64,000 nt of DNA from Fidelibacterota bacterium. GTDB lineage: Bacteria; Fidelibacterota; Marinisomatia; SCGC-AAA003-L08; TS1B11. The notes beneath the pieces were generated by a model. It worked only from the letters and a program-made list of their open reading frames with translations, was not told where the DNA came from and did no database searches. The position numbers and the translations under genes were made by a program. Location of the stretch: assembly GCA_004124875.1 (NCBI GenBank), contig SCKJ01000001.1, positions 310,001-374,000 on the forward strand, given 5' to 3'. Below, piece by piece: positions 46,335 through 55,630 of this stretch. Within the stretch, counting starts at the first letter, position 1. The number at the start of each line of letters is the position of its first letter.

Positions 46335-47172
46335 CAAACTTGGATAGATATACGGCCAGAAGCCCGAAGAAGATATCGACTTTCAACACTTTTGCGATCC
46401 ACGCGGCCCCCTCAGGATCAGGATGTTTTTTCAGATAGGCGAACGAATAAAGAAGCGGGAGCTCAACTGCGGCGATGACTGTCGCCAAATAATAGGCTCC
46501 ATAGACCTCCAGAATGTACGGAATTAGAACGCCGATCATCAAAGCCAAAGTGAGAAATTGAGCCAAAATTATAGCGCGATTGACGCCGAATATTGCGGCG
46601 ATAGTTCGAGCGCCATCAAGCCGGTCGCCTTTCACGTCCTGCACGTCCTTAACCAGTTCGCGAACCAGGTTGAAGCCCGCCGCCAAACCAAAGGGGACCC
46701 ACATCAGTCCCAGATGGCCAAAGGCAGCGCCGGCGAACAGGAAGGCGAGCCCGAGAACCAGCGCGACTGCCATGTTGCCCACGAGCGGCAGTCGCTTGAG
46801 CCACGGCGTATAGACGACCAGCAGCGGCAGCGCAACGGCCAGAGCGATAAAGCGCGCCTGCTCCGGCAACCTCCAGGCGATTAAGGCGCCTGTGGCGAAG
46901 AGGACCAGGGCCAGGGCGAGGGCAGCGGACCGGGGAACCGCGCCGGAGGAGAGCGGTCGAAGGGGCCGGTTGATCCGGTCAATGGGAAAGTCGAACCAAT
47001 CGTTGAGACTGTTGGCGGCGCCGGTGAAAGCGAGCAGAACGGCCACCGTTTTCAGCACCTGCAGCGTTGGGGGCCACGCCGGCATCAGGGCCGCCGTCAC
47101 CAAAACGGCAGCAGCCCCTTGCAGCAGGTTGAGCGGCCGCAAAAGTCCGATCATGGCTACGAGGGTGGACAT
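46327..47172 (-). CDS. UbiA-family prenyltransferase (geranylgeranylglyceryl phosphate type)
   Basis: 281 residues, multi-pass. The first aspartate-rich motif reads N-S-L-N-D-W-F-D-F-P-I-D-R-I-N-R-P-L-R-P-L at about 60-80, closer to archaeal-type digeranylgeranylglyceryl phosphate synthases (N-D-x-x-D-x-x-x-D-x-x-N-R-P-x-R-P) than to ubiquinone UbiA. The second motif, D-V-K-G-D-R-L-D-G-A-R-T, is near 183. It would transfer a prenyl chain in the membrane, to glycerol phosphate, a quinone precursor or a chlorin. It overlaps dnaE and is first in the operon. Substrate assignment is tentative. Confidence 0.85.
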   Translation of the reverse strand: MSTLVAMIGLLRPLNLLQGAAAVLVTAALMPAWPPTLQVLKTVAVLLAFTGAANSLNDWFDFPIDRINRPLRPLSSGAVPRSAALALALVLFATGALIAWRLPEQARFIALAVALPLLVVYTPWLKRLPLVGNMAVALVLGLAFLFAGAAFGHLGLMWVPFGLAAGFNLVRELVKDVQDVKGDRLDGARTIAAIFGVNRAIILAQFLTLALMIGVLIPYILEVYGAYYLATVIAAVELPLLYSFAYLKKHPDPEGAAWIAKVLKVDIFFGLLAVYLSKFDV

Positions 47173-47607
47173 GACCTGAAATTAGGTGCTTCAATGTCCG
47201 GCGTACGATACCAAAAGAGAGCCCCGCCGATGTAAAATAATTGTGTGACGCAGCGCACGCAGGCGGCAAAGCGGCATCTAACAGTTGAAGATTTGCCACT
47301 GGAGCTCTACCTTTCCCCCAAAGTTTTTGGCCCTAATTCGGAGCAATCAGCATTATGATAGATAAACGCAGTGGCAATGCACGCCGCACTGACGATGAAA
47401 GGCGCGATGATGATGAGCGCCGGGCGCAAGAAATCGAAATCGAAAAAAACCGCCGGGAGGAGAGTATGCGCCGGGATAATCATCGCCGGAAGTATGAAGA
47501 CCGGCGAAATGCAGCAACCTCCGTCTCCGACATCCTCTAGATCCATCCTGTTTAAGCACCTCGCCATGCCCACGGCGCAGTTCGTAAGGTAGCCGCGCCA
47601 GGCTTGT
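47173..47607. other. 435-nt gap between prenyltransferase and prmC genes
   Basis: It holds the promoter side of the UbiA-family gene and, on the plus strand, one possible small gene (47355-47540). Apart from that I see no RNA gene, repeat or clear terminator. The region is less G+C-rich than its neighbours around 47173-47300. Confidence 0.5.
47355..47540 (+). CDS. Possible small Arg/Asp/Glu-rich protein
   Basis: 61 residues with repeated R-R pairs at short spacing (A-R-R-T-D-D-E-R-R-D-D-D-E-R-R, N-R-R-E-E-S-M-R-R-D, H-R-R-K-Y-E-D-R-R-N). It resembles the D-R-R/E-R-R-rich tails found in front of PilZ or other domains. A GGAG lies 11 nt before the ATG. No hydrophobic core exists, so it would be helical or disordered. 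The complementary frame also gives an open hydrophobic ORF, which is probably a mirror effect of the Arg/Asp codons. Confidence 0.4.
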   Translation: MIDKRSGNARRTDDERRDDDERRAQEIEIEKNRREESMRRDNHRRKYEDRRNAATSVSDIL

Positions 47608-48477
47608 TTAAGCTGCCGTGACTTTAATAACCGCGACTCTGGGGTCGCCCTGCAAATCGGAGTGGATGGTGACCTCCCTGCCCGAGCCGCCGAATATTTC
47701 CTTAATCTTTTCCTCCTGATGATGACCGCCAAATTCGGTGATAAGGCGTCCTTCCGGCGAGAGCAGATCGGGCAGCAGCTCGGCCAACCGGCGGTAGAAC
47801 CTCAACCCATCGCTACCGTCAAACAGCGCAAGTCGCGGTTCGTGATCCTGCACCTCCAGCGCCAGGGTATGGAGCTCATCTTCGGCCACATAGGGCGGGT
47901 TGCACAGGACGGCATCGAAGGGTCCCTCGGGTCGTGACTCGAGGATGTCGCGCTGCTCGAAGCGGATGTTATCAGCGCCGTACGTTTGGGCATTATCTTC
48001 AGCGACCGCCAGGGCCTCCCGAGAAATATCCACGGCAGTGACCTGACAGCCGGGCAGTTCCAGCGCGGCCGTGATGGCCAGGCAACCGGAGCCGGTGCCG
48101 ATGTCGAGAATGGTTTCCGGCCGGGGTCCGCGGATCAGTTGCTCGATGAGCACTTCGCTTTCCGGCCTCGGGATCAGCACCGCTGGAGTGACTTTGAAGT
48201 CCCGGCCGTAAAAGGGGGCCGTGCCGATGATATATTGCAACGGTTCGCCAGCCGTGCGCCGCTGCACCAGCTGTTTGAATTGGGCCAGCTCATCCGGCTC
48301 CATGGGGCGTTCGAACTGCACATACAGGTCGACCCTGTCCAATTGAAGCAGGTGCCCCAGCAGCCATTCGATTTCCAGACGGGCATTGGAAATCCCCCGT
48401 TCCTCGAAATGAGGCCGGCCCCACTGGATCAGGTCGATGATGCGCCAGATGCGATGAGGCTGATCTATGGCGGTCAC
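47608..48477 (-). CDS. prmC: Release factor glutamine N5-methyltransferase
   Basis: 289 residues. The N-terminal helical domain ([21 protein letters not shown] near 20-40) is followed by the methyltransferase core with [12 protein letters not shown] near 120 and the catalytic N-P-P-Y motif near 188. PrmC methylates the GGQ glutamine of release factors. It overlaps prfA by 4 nt, the conserved arrangement for its substrate. Confidence 0.96.
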   Translation of the reverse strand: MTAIDQPHRIWRIIDLIQWGRPHFEERGISNARLEIEWLLGHLLQLDRVDLYVQFERPMEPDELAQFKQLVQRRTAGEPLQYIIGTAPFYGRDFKVTPAVLIPRPESEVLIEQLIRGPRPETILDIGTGSGCLAITAALELPGCQVTAVDISREALAVAEDNAQTYGADNIRFEQRDILESRPEGPFDAVLCNPPYVAEDELHTLALEVQDHEPRLALFDGSDGLRFYRRLAELLPDLLSPEGRLITEFGGHHQEEKIKEIFGGSGREVTIHSDLQGDPRVAVIKVTAA

Positions 48478-49535
48478 ACGTCGGCCAGGCGGTCCATTCG
48501 GTCCTGAATCCGTAGCGCCTCAATGAGCTCGCCCAGATTTCCATCGGTGATATCCGCCAATTTGTGCAGGGTCAGATTGATGCGGTGGTCGGTGACTCGT
48601 CCCTGAGGATAGTTGTACGTGCGGATTTTCGCGCTGCGGTCCCCCGTGGAGATCATGCTGCGGCGCTGTTTGGCGCGTGCTTTCTCTTGCCTTTCAATCT
48701 GCACGGCGTACAACCGCGCGGCCAGCACTTTGAGCGCCCTGGCCTTGTTTTTATGCTGGCTCTTTTCATCCTGGCAGGTGACCACAATCCCACTGGGTAG
48801 GTGGGTGATGCGGATGGCAGACTCGGTTTTGTTGACATGCTGCCCACCGGCGCCTGAGGCCCGGTAAGTATCAATTCTTAAATCGGATTCCTGCAAGTTG
48901 ACCTCCACTGCGGCCACTTCGGGCAGCACCGCCACGGAAGCCGCGGAGGTATGAATGCGACCGCTCGACTCGGTTGCCGGCACCCGCTGCACCCGGTGGA
49001 CACCGCTTTCATACTTGAGCTCGCCGTACACGCCACGGCCGCGCACAGCCATGGCCACCTCCTTAATGCCACCCGCTTCCGCTTCGGAAAGGGACATAAT
49101 CTCTGTCTCCCAGCCTTTGCGCTCGGCGTAGCGGCTGTACATGCGCAGCAGGTCTCCGGCGAACAGGGCCGCCTCCTCGCCGCCTGCGCCGCTGCGAACT
49201 TCCAGGATGGTATTCTTATTATCGTTGGGGTCCCGGGGAACAAGCAGGATTTTCAGCTCGTTCTCCAAGGCTGCCAGCTGCTCCCTCAGGCCCGGTAGCT
49301 CCTCCTGGGCAATCTGTTTGAGATCGGCATCGTTGCCCTTAAGCAACGCTTCATCTTCCTGTAGCTGGTCGTGGAGTTGGCTATAGATTTCGGCCTTATC
49401 GGCGACCTCGACCAGCTCGGAGTGCTCTTTGGCAAGATTGCCGTAGGCTTTGGTGTCGGCAGTGGCATCGGGGGCGGCCATCCTGTCGGCCAGATCGTCA
49501 CGCCGCTTAATAATTTCCCGGAGCTTCTCAATCAT
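48474..49535 (-). CDS. prfA: Peptide chain release factor 1
   Basis: 353 residues. The codon-recognition domain is followed by [10 protein letters not shown] near 116-125, and the peptidyl-tRNA hydrolysis loop [13 protein letters not shown] near 225-237. RF1 identity (UAA/UAG) rather than RF2 is supported by length, the absence of a programmed frameshift and the adjacent prmC. It lies 24 nt after the DUF1385 gene. Confidence 0.96.
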   Translation of the reverse strand: MIEKLREIIKRRDDLADRMAAPDATADTKAYGNLAKEHSELVEVADKAEIYSQLHDQLQEDEALLKGNDADLKQIAQEELPGLREQLAALENELKILLVPRDPNDNKNTILEVRSGAGGEEAALFAGDLLRMYSRYAERKGWETEIMSLSEAEAGGIKEVAMAVRGRGVYGELKYESGVHRVQRVPATESSGRIHTSAASVAVLPEVAAVEVNLQESDLRIDTYRASGAGGQHVNKTESAIRITHLPSGIVVTCQDEKSQHKNKARALKVLAARLYAVQIERQEKARAKQRRSMISTGDRSAKIRTYNYPQGRVTDHRINLTLHKLADITDGNLGELIEALRIQDRMDRLADV

Positions 49536-49559
49536 GATCGGGGAGTCCCCTGGCGGCCG

Positions 49560-50504
49560 TCAGGCGATGGCATCGGCCACAAACGATCGCCCCTGATACT
49601 GGCTCAACTGGTCGCCGAAGGCTGTCTCCAGTGATTCCAGCGCCACGGACATCTGGTCGTCATCCGGGGGCTTGGTGGTAATATTCTGCAGCCACAAACC
49701 GGGCTGGGCCAGCCACCTGAAAAACCAGATGTGCTGCAGCCGGGCGGTCAGTTTCAGCGCTTCATAGCCGATGCCGGCCACCAGCGGTATGAGCGGCAGA
49801 TGAACCAGCAGCCGCATGCCGAGGCTCATTTCACCGATGAAGGCCATGACCAGGGTGTCTATCAGGGCGAAGGTGACAATGGCGGCCAGCATGACAATAA
49901 AGAGGAAGCTGGTGCCGCACCGGGGGTGCTGGGTCGGGAATGGGCGCGCATCCTCGACGGTCAGCGGCCGGCCGGCTTCAAAGGTGTACACGGCCTTGTG
50001 CTCGGCGCCATGGTACTGAAACAGCCGGCGGACATCTTTCATCATTGACAGCAGAATAAGATAGAGCAGGAAAAATATGATCCGGAATCCGCCTGACACC
50101 AGGTTAAAGCCGATGGCGCTTTGCTCAATGGACAGGAGCCGCGTGGTGAGCCACAGTGGGGCGACGAAAAAGAGGCCGATAGCCAGGGCAACCCCCATAA
50201 AATTGGCAATAAACGTTGACCATTTTGACGGCTCGCTACGGGCCTCCTCCGGAAAGGCAATGTCGGCCGACCAGTTGAGGGTGGCCATGCCGATTTTCAG
50301 CGATTCAAACAGGTGGATCACGCCCCGCAAGACAGGCAACTTCAGCCACCGGGAGGTTTCGACCCGGGAAGTAAAGGCTTCCCTTCTGGTGTGCACCTGG
50401 CCGTCAGGATCGCGAACCGCTACAGCCCAAAATCCGGGCACTCGCATCATGACGCCCTCAATGACCGCTTGGCCGCCGACGAGGATGCGCGCCTGCGCCG
50501 CCAT
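49560..50504 (-). CDS. DUF1385 (YqhQ-like) membrane protein
   Basis: 314 residues from the ATG at 50502-50504, placed so the protein begins M-A-A-Q-A-R-I-L-V-G-G-Q-A-V-I-E-G-V-M-M-R, the DUF1385 hallmark. A frame extension reaching 50648 runs through rpmE and is rejected. Further landmarks are Y-H-G-A-E-H-K-A-V-Y-T-F-E near 175 and H-P-R-C-G-T-S-F-L-F near 205, with several membrane helices. The family often sits between rpmE and prfA in Gram-positives, and the same order is seen here. Function not established. Confidence 0.92.
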   Translation of the reverse strand: MAAQARILVGGQAVIEGVMMRVPGFWAVAVRDPDGQVHTRREAFTSRVETSRWLKLPVLRGVIHLFESLKIGMATLNWSADIAFPEEARSEPSKWSTFIANFMGVALAIGLFFVAPLWLTTRLLSIEQSAIGFNLVSGGFRIIFFLLYLILLSMMKDVRRLFQYHGAEHKAVYTFEAGRPLTVEDARPFPTQHPRCGTSFLFIVMLAAIVTFALIDTLVMAFIGEMSLGMRLLVHLPLIPLVAGIGYEALKLTARLQHIWFFRWLAQPGLWLQNITTKPPDDDQMSVALESLETAFGDQLSQYQGRSFVADAIA

Positions 50505-50548
50505 CAACAGGCTGATGGAAAGCCGGTGTTTAAAGCCCACGGCCCGGT

Positions 50549-50761
50549 CTACTCCGCCGCTACGGAAACGTTGTACTTGCGCCGGAACTTTTCGACGCGG
50601 CCGGCCGTATCGACCAGCTTCTGCTTGCCGGTATAAAACGGATGACACACGTTACAGATTTCAACGCGCAGCTCCTTCACCGTGCTGCGGGTCTCAAAGC
50701 TGTTTCCGCAAGCGCAGTGCACCGTCAAGACGTTGTATTCAGGATGGATACCTTTTCTCAT
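50549..50761 (-). CDS. rpmE: 50S ribosomal protein L31
   Basis: 70 residues, starting M-R-K-G-I-H-P-E-Y and carrying [13 protein letters not shown] and [12 protein letters not shown]. The four cysteines make it the zinc-binding (C+) type. It lies in the rho-rpmE-prfA neighbourhood, 15 nt after the aminotransferase gene. Confidence 0.97.
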   Translation of the reverse strand: MRKGIHPEYNVLTVHCACGNSFETRSTVKELRVEICNVCHPFYTGKQKLVDTAGRVEKFRRKYNVSVAAE

Positions 50762-50776
50762 AATTGACTCTGCTTT

Positions 50777-51967
50777 CTATTCCAGTTCGCTGACCGCAGC
50801 GGCAATGCGCCCGGTAGCCTTGATGATATCTTCGTCCGCAAGAGCGTAGGAAAGGCGGATATGCTTGTCATCGCCAAATCCTTCACCACTGACGGTCACG
50901 ACGTAATACTTCTTGAGCAGGTAGGCGCTAACATCGCGGGGCGATGAAATCTGTACACCCTGCGCCTGTTTGCCGAACAGCTCCTCTACATTGAGAAATA
51001 CGTAAAAAGCGCCACCAGGGTTCCCGCAAGAAATTCCCGGTATGGCCGACAGTCTGTCGACCATCAGCTCGCGCCGGCGCTTGAAGGCCGCTTTCATCTC
51101 CTCTGCCGGGCCTTGGTCACCCGTGAGGGCGGCGATGGCCGCAATTTGAGCGATAGCGTTGGGCGAGGAGGTGCTCTGCCCCTGAATCTTGGCCATCGCA
51201 TTGACCACCTCAACGGGTCCGGCCATGTAGCCCATGCGCCAACCTGTCATGGCATAGGTTTTTGAACAGCTCTGGAAAGTTAATATCTTTTCGTACGCCG
51301 GGTCTATGCTTGCAGTCGATTCAAAAGGGGCGTCATAAGTGAGACGCTCATAACATTCATCGGAAAATATCCATAAATCGCTCTCACGGGCCAGCGCGAT
51401 GGTCTGCTCTATGGCCTCGCGGCTCCAGACACCTCCGGTCGGATTGGAGGGGGAGTTGATGATAATGCCGCGTGTGCGTGGCGTGATGGCTGCGGCCAGT
51501 TCATCGAAATGAGGCTCGAAGTTGCTCTCGGGGTCGCTGCCCAGTATCACCGGCGTGGCATGCGCCAGATGGACAAACTCCGGAAACGAAACCCAGTAGG
51601 GCGCAAAAATGATCACCTCATCGCCTTCCTGAAACAGGGCCATGCAGGCGTTGAACAGGGCATGTTTGGCGCCGTTGGAGACAATAACCTGCGCAGGGGT
51701 GACGTCAATATTGTTGTCCCGCTTGAGCTTGGCGGTGACCGCTTCCCTGGTCTGTGGCAGTCCGGCTGCCGGCGTGTAGCGGGTGAAGCCGTCGTCCATG
51801 GCTTTTTTGCCGGCCTCGACGATATGGCGTGGCGTATCAAAGTCCGGTTCGCCGGCGGAGAGATTGAGCACATCTTTCCCTTCGTTGCGCAGCTGCAGGG
51901 CCACTGCGGTCATCTCCAGCGTGACCGACCCTTTGACGCGGGCGACTCTGTCGGCAAATTTGATCAT
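50777..51967 (-). CDS. Class I PLP aminotransferase (aspartate aminotransferase type)
   Basis: 396 residues. Seen are L-S-A-G-E-P-D-F-D-T-P near 37-47 (substrate-binding strand of the I-gamma subgroup), N-S-P-S-N-P-T-G-G near 171, D-E-C-Y-E near 203 and the PLP lysine in S-C-S-K-T-Y-A-M-T-G-W-R-M-G-Y near 232-246. It probably transfers the amino group between aspartate and 2-oxoglutarate; prephenate is a known alternative substrate in this subgroup. It separates rpmE from the Cas6-like gene. Confidence 0.93.
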   Translation of the reverse strand: MIKFADRVARVKGSVTLEMTAVALQLRNEGKDVLNLSAGEPDFDTPRHIVEAGKKAMDDGFTRYTPAAGLPQTREAVTAKLKRDNNIDVTPAQVIVSNGAKHALFNACMALFQEGDEVIIFAPYWVSFPEFVHLAHATPVILGSDPESNFEPHFDELAAAITPRTRGIIINSPSNPTGGVWSREAIEQTIALARESDLWIFSDECYERLTYDAPFESTASIDPAYEKILTFQSCSKTYAMTGWRMGYMAGPVEVVNAMAKIQGQSTSSPNAIAQIAAIAALTGDQGPAEEMKAAFKRRRELMVDRLSAIPGISCGNPGGAFYVFLNVEELFGKQAQGVQISSPRDVSAYLLKKYYVVTVSGEGFGDDKHIRLSYALADEDIIKATGRIAAAVSELE

Positions 51968-52037
51968 TTAAGGTTCATCCGTGGGGCTGAAGTTCGCTGA
52001 ACGGACGGCCCAATGCAAGGGGGCCACGGCGCACGGC

Positions 52038-52715
52038 CTATATGGCGACGATAGTCCCCAGGCCCTTGGTGATGCCGTTGCCCAGACCCAGATAGTCCGG
52101 CAGCCGCACATTGGTGGTAAAGTATCCTTTAAACGAACCGCTACCCTGCTCCTCCACAACGCGGGGAGAGAGCGACTGCAGTTTCACCCTGGCGCTGAGA
52201 TTGTAGGGCACCACCAGGCCAAACTCCCGCGCCAGGAACAGAATGTTCTGCACCAGGAGCCGATTGAGAAACGTGACCCGCTCGCTGGGCACCAGCGCCG
52301 TGAACTGGGCCAGGATGCGCCGGTTCAGGGCGACCCACGGGGTGATGAACTTGTAGCGGTAGTAAGTCTCCTTGGGGACCTGAAAATCGAACTCCGAAGG
52401 CAGCGACTCATGACCTTCAATAAGAAACCGGCTGTCATCGATCTGCAGCTGCTTAAGGACATCCCGAAAGGACATGACGAGATCATACCCTTCCGCCACC
52501 CCGAATATGCAGAGCTGTTGCCGCAACACCTTTACCTGCACGCGCGGATAGCTCACCTGGCCTCTCAAGTCGCCGTTGATATAAGGTAGAATACCGTGGG
52601 CAGGATAGTCATTGATAATGGCGCCTTTAAGCAGATAGGGAGTGACATCAATGGGTCGGTCCGAAGTAAACCGGACGCAAATGGCAGGGATGCTCTCTAG
52701 CTGCTGCGCGGACAC
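52038..52715 (-). CDS. Stand-alone Cas6b-like RAMP-fold protein
   Basis: 225 residues. The N-terminal half has L-L-K-G-A-I-I-N-D-Y-P-A-H-G near 28-41 and Y-P-R-V-Q-V-K near 56, then Y-R-Y-K-F-I-T-P-W-V-A-L-N near 119-131, R-L-L-V-Q-N-I-L-F-L-A near 151 and N-V-R-L-P-D-Y-L-G-L-G-N-G-I-T-K-G-L-G-T-I at the end. That order, especially the C-terminal glycine-rich loop, matches what I recall of the Cas6b family of crRNA-processing endoribonucleases. Cas6 enzymes cut repeat RNA, often with a histidine; His40 is a candidate. No CRISPR array or other cas gene is present. It lies 24 nt after rho, so it is probably cotranscribed with it. The family call is from memory and needs a profile search. Confidence 0.68.
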   Translation of the reverse strand: MSAQQLESIPAICVRFTSDRPIDVTPYLLKGAIINDYPAHGILPYINGDLRGQVSYPRVQVKVLRQQLCIFGVAEGYDLVMSFRDVLKQLQIDDSRFLIEGHESLPSEFDFQVPKETYYRYKFITPWVALNRRILAQFTALVPSERVTFLNRLLVQNILFLAREFGLVVPYNLSARVKLQSLSPRVVEEQGSGSFKGYFTTNVRLPDYLGLGNGITKGLGTIVAI

Positions 52716-52739
52716 TCTTGGTGGTGTTAGGTCGCCCGG

Positions 52740-53987
52740 TTAGGTGCTCATGGAGTCAAGGAACTCCCGGTTATTCTTGGTTCGCTGCAGACGGTCGAGC
52801 AGGAAGGCAATGGATTCACTGGGATTCATGTTGTTGAGCAGGCGCCGCAAGATCCAGATGCGCGAAAGGTCTTTCCGCGACAGGAGTTTATCCTCGCGCC
52901 GGGTGCCCGAGCGATTGATGTCAATAGCCGGAAAGATGCGCCGGTCCGCGAGGCCGCGGTCAAGCACCAGCTCCATGTTGCCGGTGCCCTTGAACTCCTC
53001 GAAGATCACATCGTCCATACGACTGCCTGTGTCCACCAAAGCTGTGGCGATGATAGTCAGGCTGCCGCCCTCTTCGATTTTCCGGGCGGCGCCGAAAAAG
53101 CGCTTTGGTTTTTCAAGGGCATTGGCATCAACGCCACCGGAGAGAATTTTGCCGCTATGGGGAATAACTGTGTTGTGCGCCCGGGCCAGTCGAGTGATCG
53201 AGTCGAGCAGAATGATCACATCCTTTTCCACTTCAACCATGCGCTTGGCACGTTGCAGGACCATCTCCGCAACCTGCACATGCCGCTCGGCCGGTTCATC
53301 AAACGTGGACGACAGCACTTCAGCGTCCACGCTCCGTTTCATCTCCGTCACCTCTTCAGGTCTTTCGTCAATGAGCAGGATGATCAGATACGCCTCGGGA
53401 AAGTTTTGCGTGATGGCGTTGGCTATTTTCTGGAGCAGCACCGTCTTGCCGGTTTTGGGTTGCGCGACGATGAGCCCGCGCTGCCCTTTGCCGATGGGGG
53501 CCACAATATCAATGATGCGGGCGGAGACCTCCTTGGCCGTGGTCTCCAGCACGATCCGCTCGACGGGGAATTCCGGCGTCAAATCGACAAAGTGGGGATA
53601 GGATTTGATTTCATCGGGACCGATGCCATTTACCGCGTCGACCCGCAATAGGGCAAAGAATCGCTCATTGTCTTTAGGTGGCCTGATCTGTCCCGAAATA
53701 AGATGGCCTGTGCGCAAGCCAAACCGCTTAATCTGCGAGGGTGAGACGTATATATCATCGGGTCCCGGCAGGTAGTTGAAGTCGGGGGAGCGCAAAAATC
53801 CGTAACCGTCCGGCAGAATTTCCAGAACGCCCTTGGCATATACGTTGCCCTCTTTTTCCGCCTGAGTCTCAAGAATTTTCAAAATCAGATCGTGCTTTTT
53901 CAGGCCTGAAAATTCACTCACATCAAGATCTGTGGCGATCTTGGTCAAGTCCTTGACTCTCAAGGATTGAAGTTCACTGATGTCCAT
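52740..53987 (-). CDS. rho: Transcription termination factor Rho
   Basis: 415 residues. It contains the Rho N-terminal helix bundle ([13 protein letters not shown]), an RNA-binding cold-shock-like domain ([14 protein letters not shown]), Walker A A-Q-P-K-T-G-K-T near 184-191, [11 protein letters not shown], and the Q/R-loop region [10 protein letters not shown]. The Walker A variant is the Bacteroidota-type sequence. AAGGA lies 6 nt before the ATG. It is followed by the Cas6-like gene. Confidence 0.97.
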   Translation of the reverse strand: MDISELQSLRVKDLTKIATDLDVSEFSGLKKHDLILKILETQAEKEGNVYAKGVLEILPDGYGFLRSPDFNYLPGPDDIYVSPSQIKRFGLRTGHLISGQIRPPKDNERFFALLRVDAVNGIGPDEIKSYPHFVDLTPEFPVERIVLETTAKEVSARIIDIVAPIGKGQRGLIVAQPKTGKTVLLQKIANAITQNFPEAYLIILLIDERPEEVTEMKRSVDAEVLSSTFDEPAERHVQVAEMVLQRAKRMVEVEKDVIILLDSITRLARAHNTVIPHSGKILSGGVDANALEKPKRFFGAARKIEEGGSLTIIATALVDTGSRMDDVIFEEFKGTGNMELVLDRGLADRRIFPAIDINRSGTRREDKLLSRKDLSRIWILRRLLNNMNPSESIAFLLDRLQRTKNNREFLDSMST

Positions 53988-54366
53988 GCGTATTCCTTAT
54001 GCGTTTATATTTTGTGGATGATCGTCCGGAATTTTATCTGCCATCGGCAAAAGGGGGTGGCCGTAAGGTGTAGCATCAACCTTGCTGGTCATCCCGACCG
54101 GGGATTTTCCGGCGCAACGACCCACCGCGCGATTTATGTTCGCTTGAATCGTATCCTTTTCATCGGTCCGGCAAGCAGCACCTGCCAACCGTGCACATGA
54201 TGTATCGTGGCAATTGAGATCAACATTTCAAATGATTGGGAGGGTATGCCTGGCCCCAATTCCGTCTCTTGCGCGACTAAAAAACCAGTTTGTCTTCGCT
54301 AAAATGCCTGCTTTTGGGGAAAATCTGCTTAAGAAACGGGACTTGTGCCTGAAGTTGTGGTAATTA
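53988..54366 (-). promoter_or_regulatory. 379-nt rho upstream region
   Basis: No credible gene lies between the folC stop and the rho start. The minus-strand sequence holds A+T-rich patches (for example around 54200-54300) suitable for a promoter and a long untranslated leader. rho leaders are known to be autoregulated in other bacteria. I could not identify a specific promoter or hairpin with confidence. A 63-codon minus frame (53997-54188) has no recognisable features. Confidence 0.4.
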
Positions 54367-55581
54367 TCAGATGTTGTCAAATGAAATCTTGAAATGCCCG
54401 GCCACCGCTGGCCCCAGATAATGGGACCCGAGGATGACCACAAGATCGTCCCGCTTGGCCGCCGTTATGGCTGCTCCAATGGCTTCGGCAGGATCTTCAT
54501 GAGTGATCACCGATGAATGAAAGGGCGCCATATTGCGCAGGAGCTCTCCCGCGGGCAAAAAATCGCGGATGCCGGTTTGCGTTACAATAATGGCATCAAA
54601 AGACGGGGCCATCAGCCGGGCCAATTCGTCCGCGCCTTTATCCTGCTGCAGAGCCAGTACGGCCGTCCGCTGACCGCGAGACTTTTCTTCTCCCAGGGCA
54701 ACCAGCAACGCCTCCATGCCATGCAAGTTGTGGGCCACATCGAAGATCACCCTGGGACTTTCTGATAAGACCTGGTAGCGTCCCGGCCATGTGACCTGCC
54801 GGAGGGCAATGCCCGCCGTTTCGGCGCTGAAATCGTCCCCCAGCGCTGCCCGCGTCACTTCCCAGGCGAGAGCAGCGTTGCTATGCTGATGCGCGCCGAA
54901 AAGATGCCGCGGCCGGGGAACGCCTGGTTGAGCGTCTACAATCGTTAGCGGCGCGCCAACATCTTCGCTTTTGGCGGTGAGCACTTCCAGCGCCTCGGCC
55001 CGCTGCGGGGCGGAGAAACAGGGCACGCCCGGCCGCAAAATGCCGGCCTTTTCCGTGGCGATCGCGCCCAGGGTAGACCCCAGGATTTCGACATGGTCCA
55101 TGGCAATGGGGCAGATGACCGACCAGCTGCTCTCCACCGCTGTCACTGCGTCAAGCCGTCCCCCCAGTCCGGTTTCAAGCACGGCCCACGCCACCCCACA
55201 ATCGCGGAAATAGCAAAGCGCCATGACGGTTGTCGTTTCGAAGAACGTTGACGATTCCGCCTCGATATCGGCGCTGTGTTGCTCCATCCATGAAACAATA
55301 TATTCATCGGGGATGATGGCGCCGTTGACGCGGATACGTTCATTGAATCGGAGCAGATGTGGCGACGTGTAAAGGCCGGCCGCCTGTCCGTGAGTTTGCA
55401 GGATAGCGGCAGTGATCGCCGCTGTGGAACCCTTGCCGTTGGTACCCGCAATCTGGATAGAAATAAAATCGTGTTGCGGATGTCCGCAGCGCGCAAGGAG
55501 CCTCCGGGTCGGCTCAAGCCCCAATTTGATGCCTTTGCGCTCGAGGCTATAGAGTCTGGCGAGAAGTTTCTCTGCAATCAC
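54367..55581 (-). CDS. folC: Folylpolyglutamate/dihydrofolate synthase
   Basis: About 404 residues. The Mur-ligase-type ATP site is I-A-G-T-N-G-K-G-S-T near residue 43, preceded by the FolC signature Y-S-L-E-R-K-G-I-K-L-G-L. T-S-P-H-L-L-R-F-N-E-R-I and L-E-T-G-L-G-G-R-L-D-A-V follow in family order. No ATG fits: the frame reaches back to 55725 inside the amidase gene, so I chose the GTG at 55579-55581, which gives a normal-length N-terminus. It adds glutamate to folates and may also act as dihydrofolate synthase. Start uncertain, identity secure. Confidence 0.92.
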   Translation of the reverse strand: MIAEKLLARLYSLERKGIKLGLEPTRRLLARCGHPQHDFISIQIAGTNGKGSTAAITAAILQTHGQAAGLYTSPHLLRFNERIRVNGAIIPDEYIVSWMEQHSADIEAESSTFFETTTVMALCYFRDCGVAWAVLETGLGGRLDAVTAVESSWSVICPIAMDHVEILGSTLGAIATEKAGILRPGVPCFSAPQRAEALEVLTAKSEDVGAPLTIVDAQPGVPRPRHLFGAHQHSNAALAWEVTRAALGDDFSAETAGIALRQVTWPGRYQVLSESPRVIFDVAHNLHGMEALLVALGEEKSRGQRTAVLALQQDKGADELARLMAPSFDAIIVTQTGIRDFLPAGELLRNMAPFHSSVITHEDPAEAIGAAITAAKRDDLVVILGSHYLGPAVAGHFKISFDNI

Positions 55582-55630
55582 GAAAACAAGAGTCGAAGCT
55601 GTCCGGGCCCGAAGATGATCCGGTTGGCCA

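Noticed and set aside
47307..47732. 141-codon minus frame with a hydrophobic C-terminal part
   Set aside because: It overlaps the 3' end of prmC by 125 nt, and its hydrophobicity mirrors the Arg/Asp-rich plus frame at 47355-47540. There is no start signal.
50505..50648. 48-codon N-terminal extension of the DUF1385 protein
   Set aside because: It overlaps the whole 3' half of rpmE and precedes the conserved N-terminus of the family.
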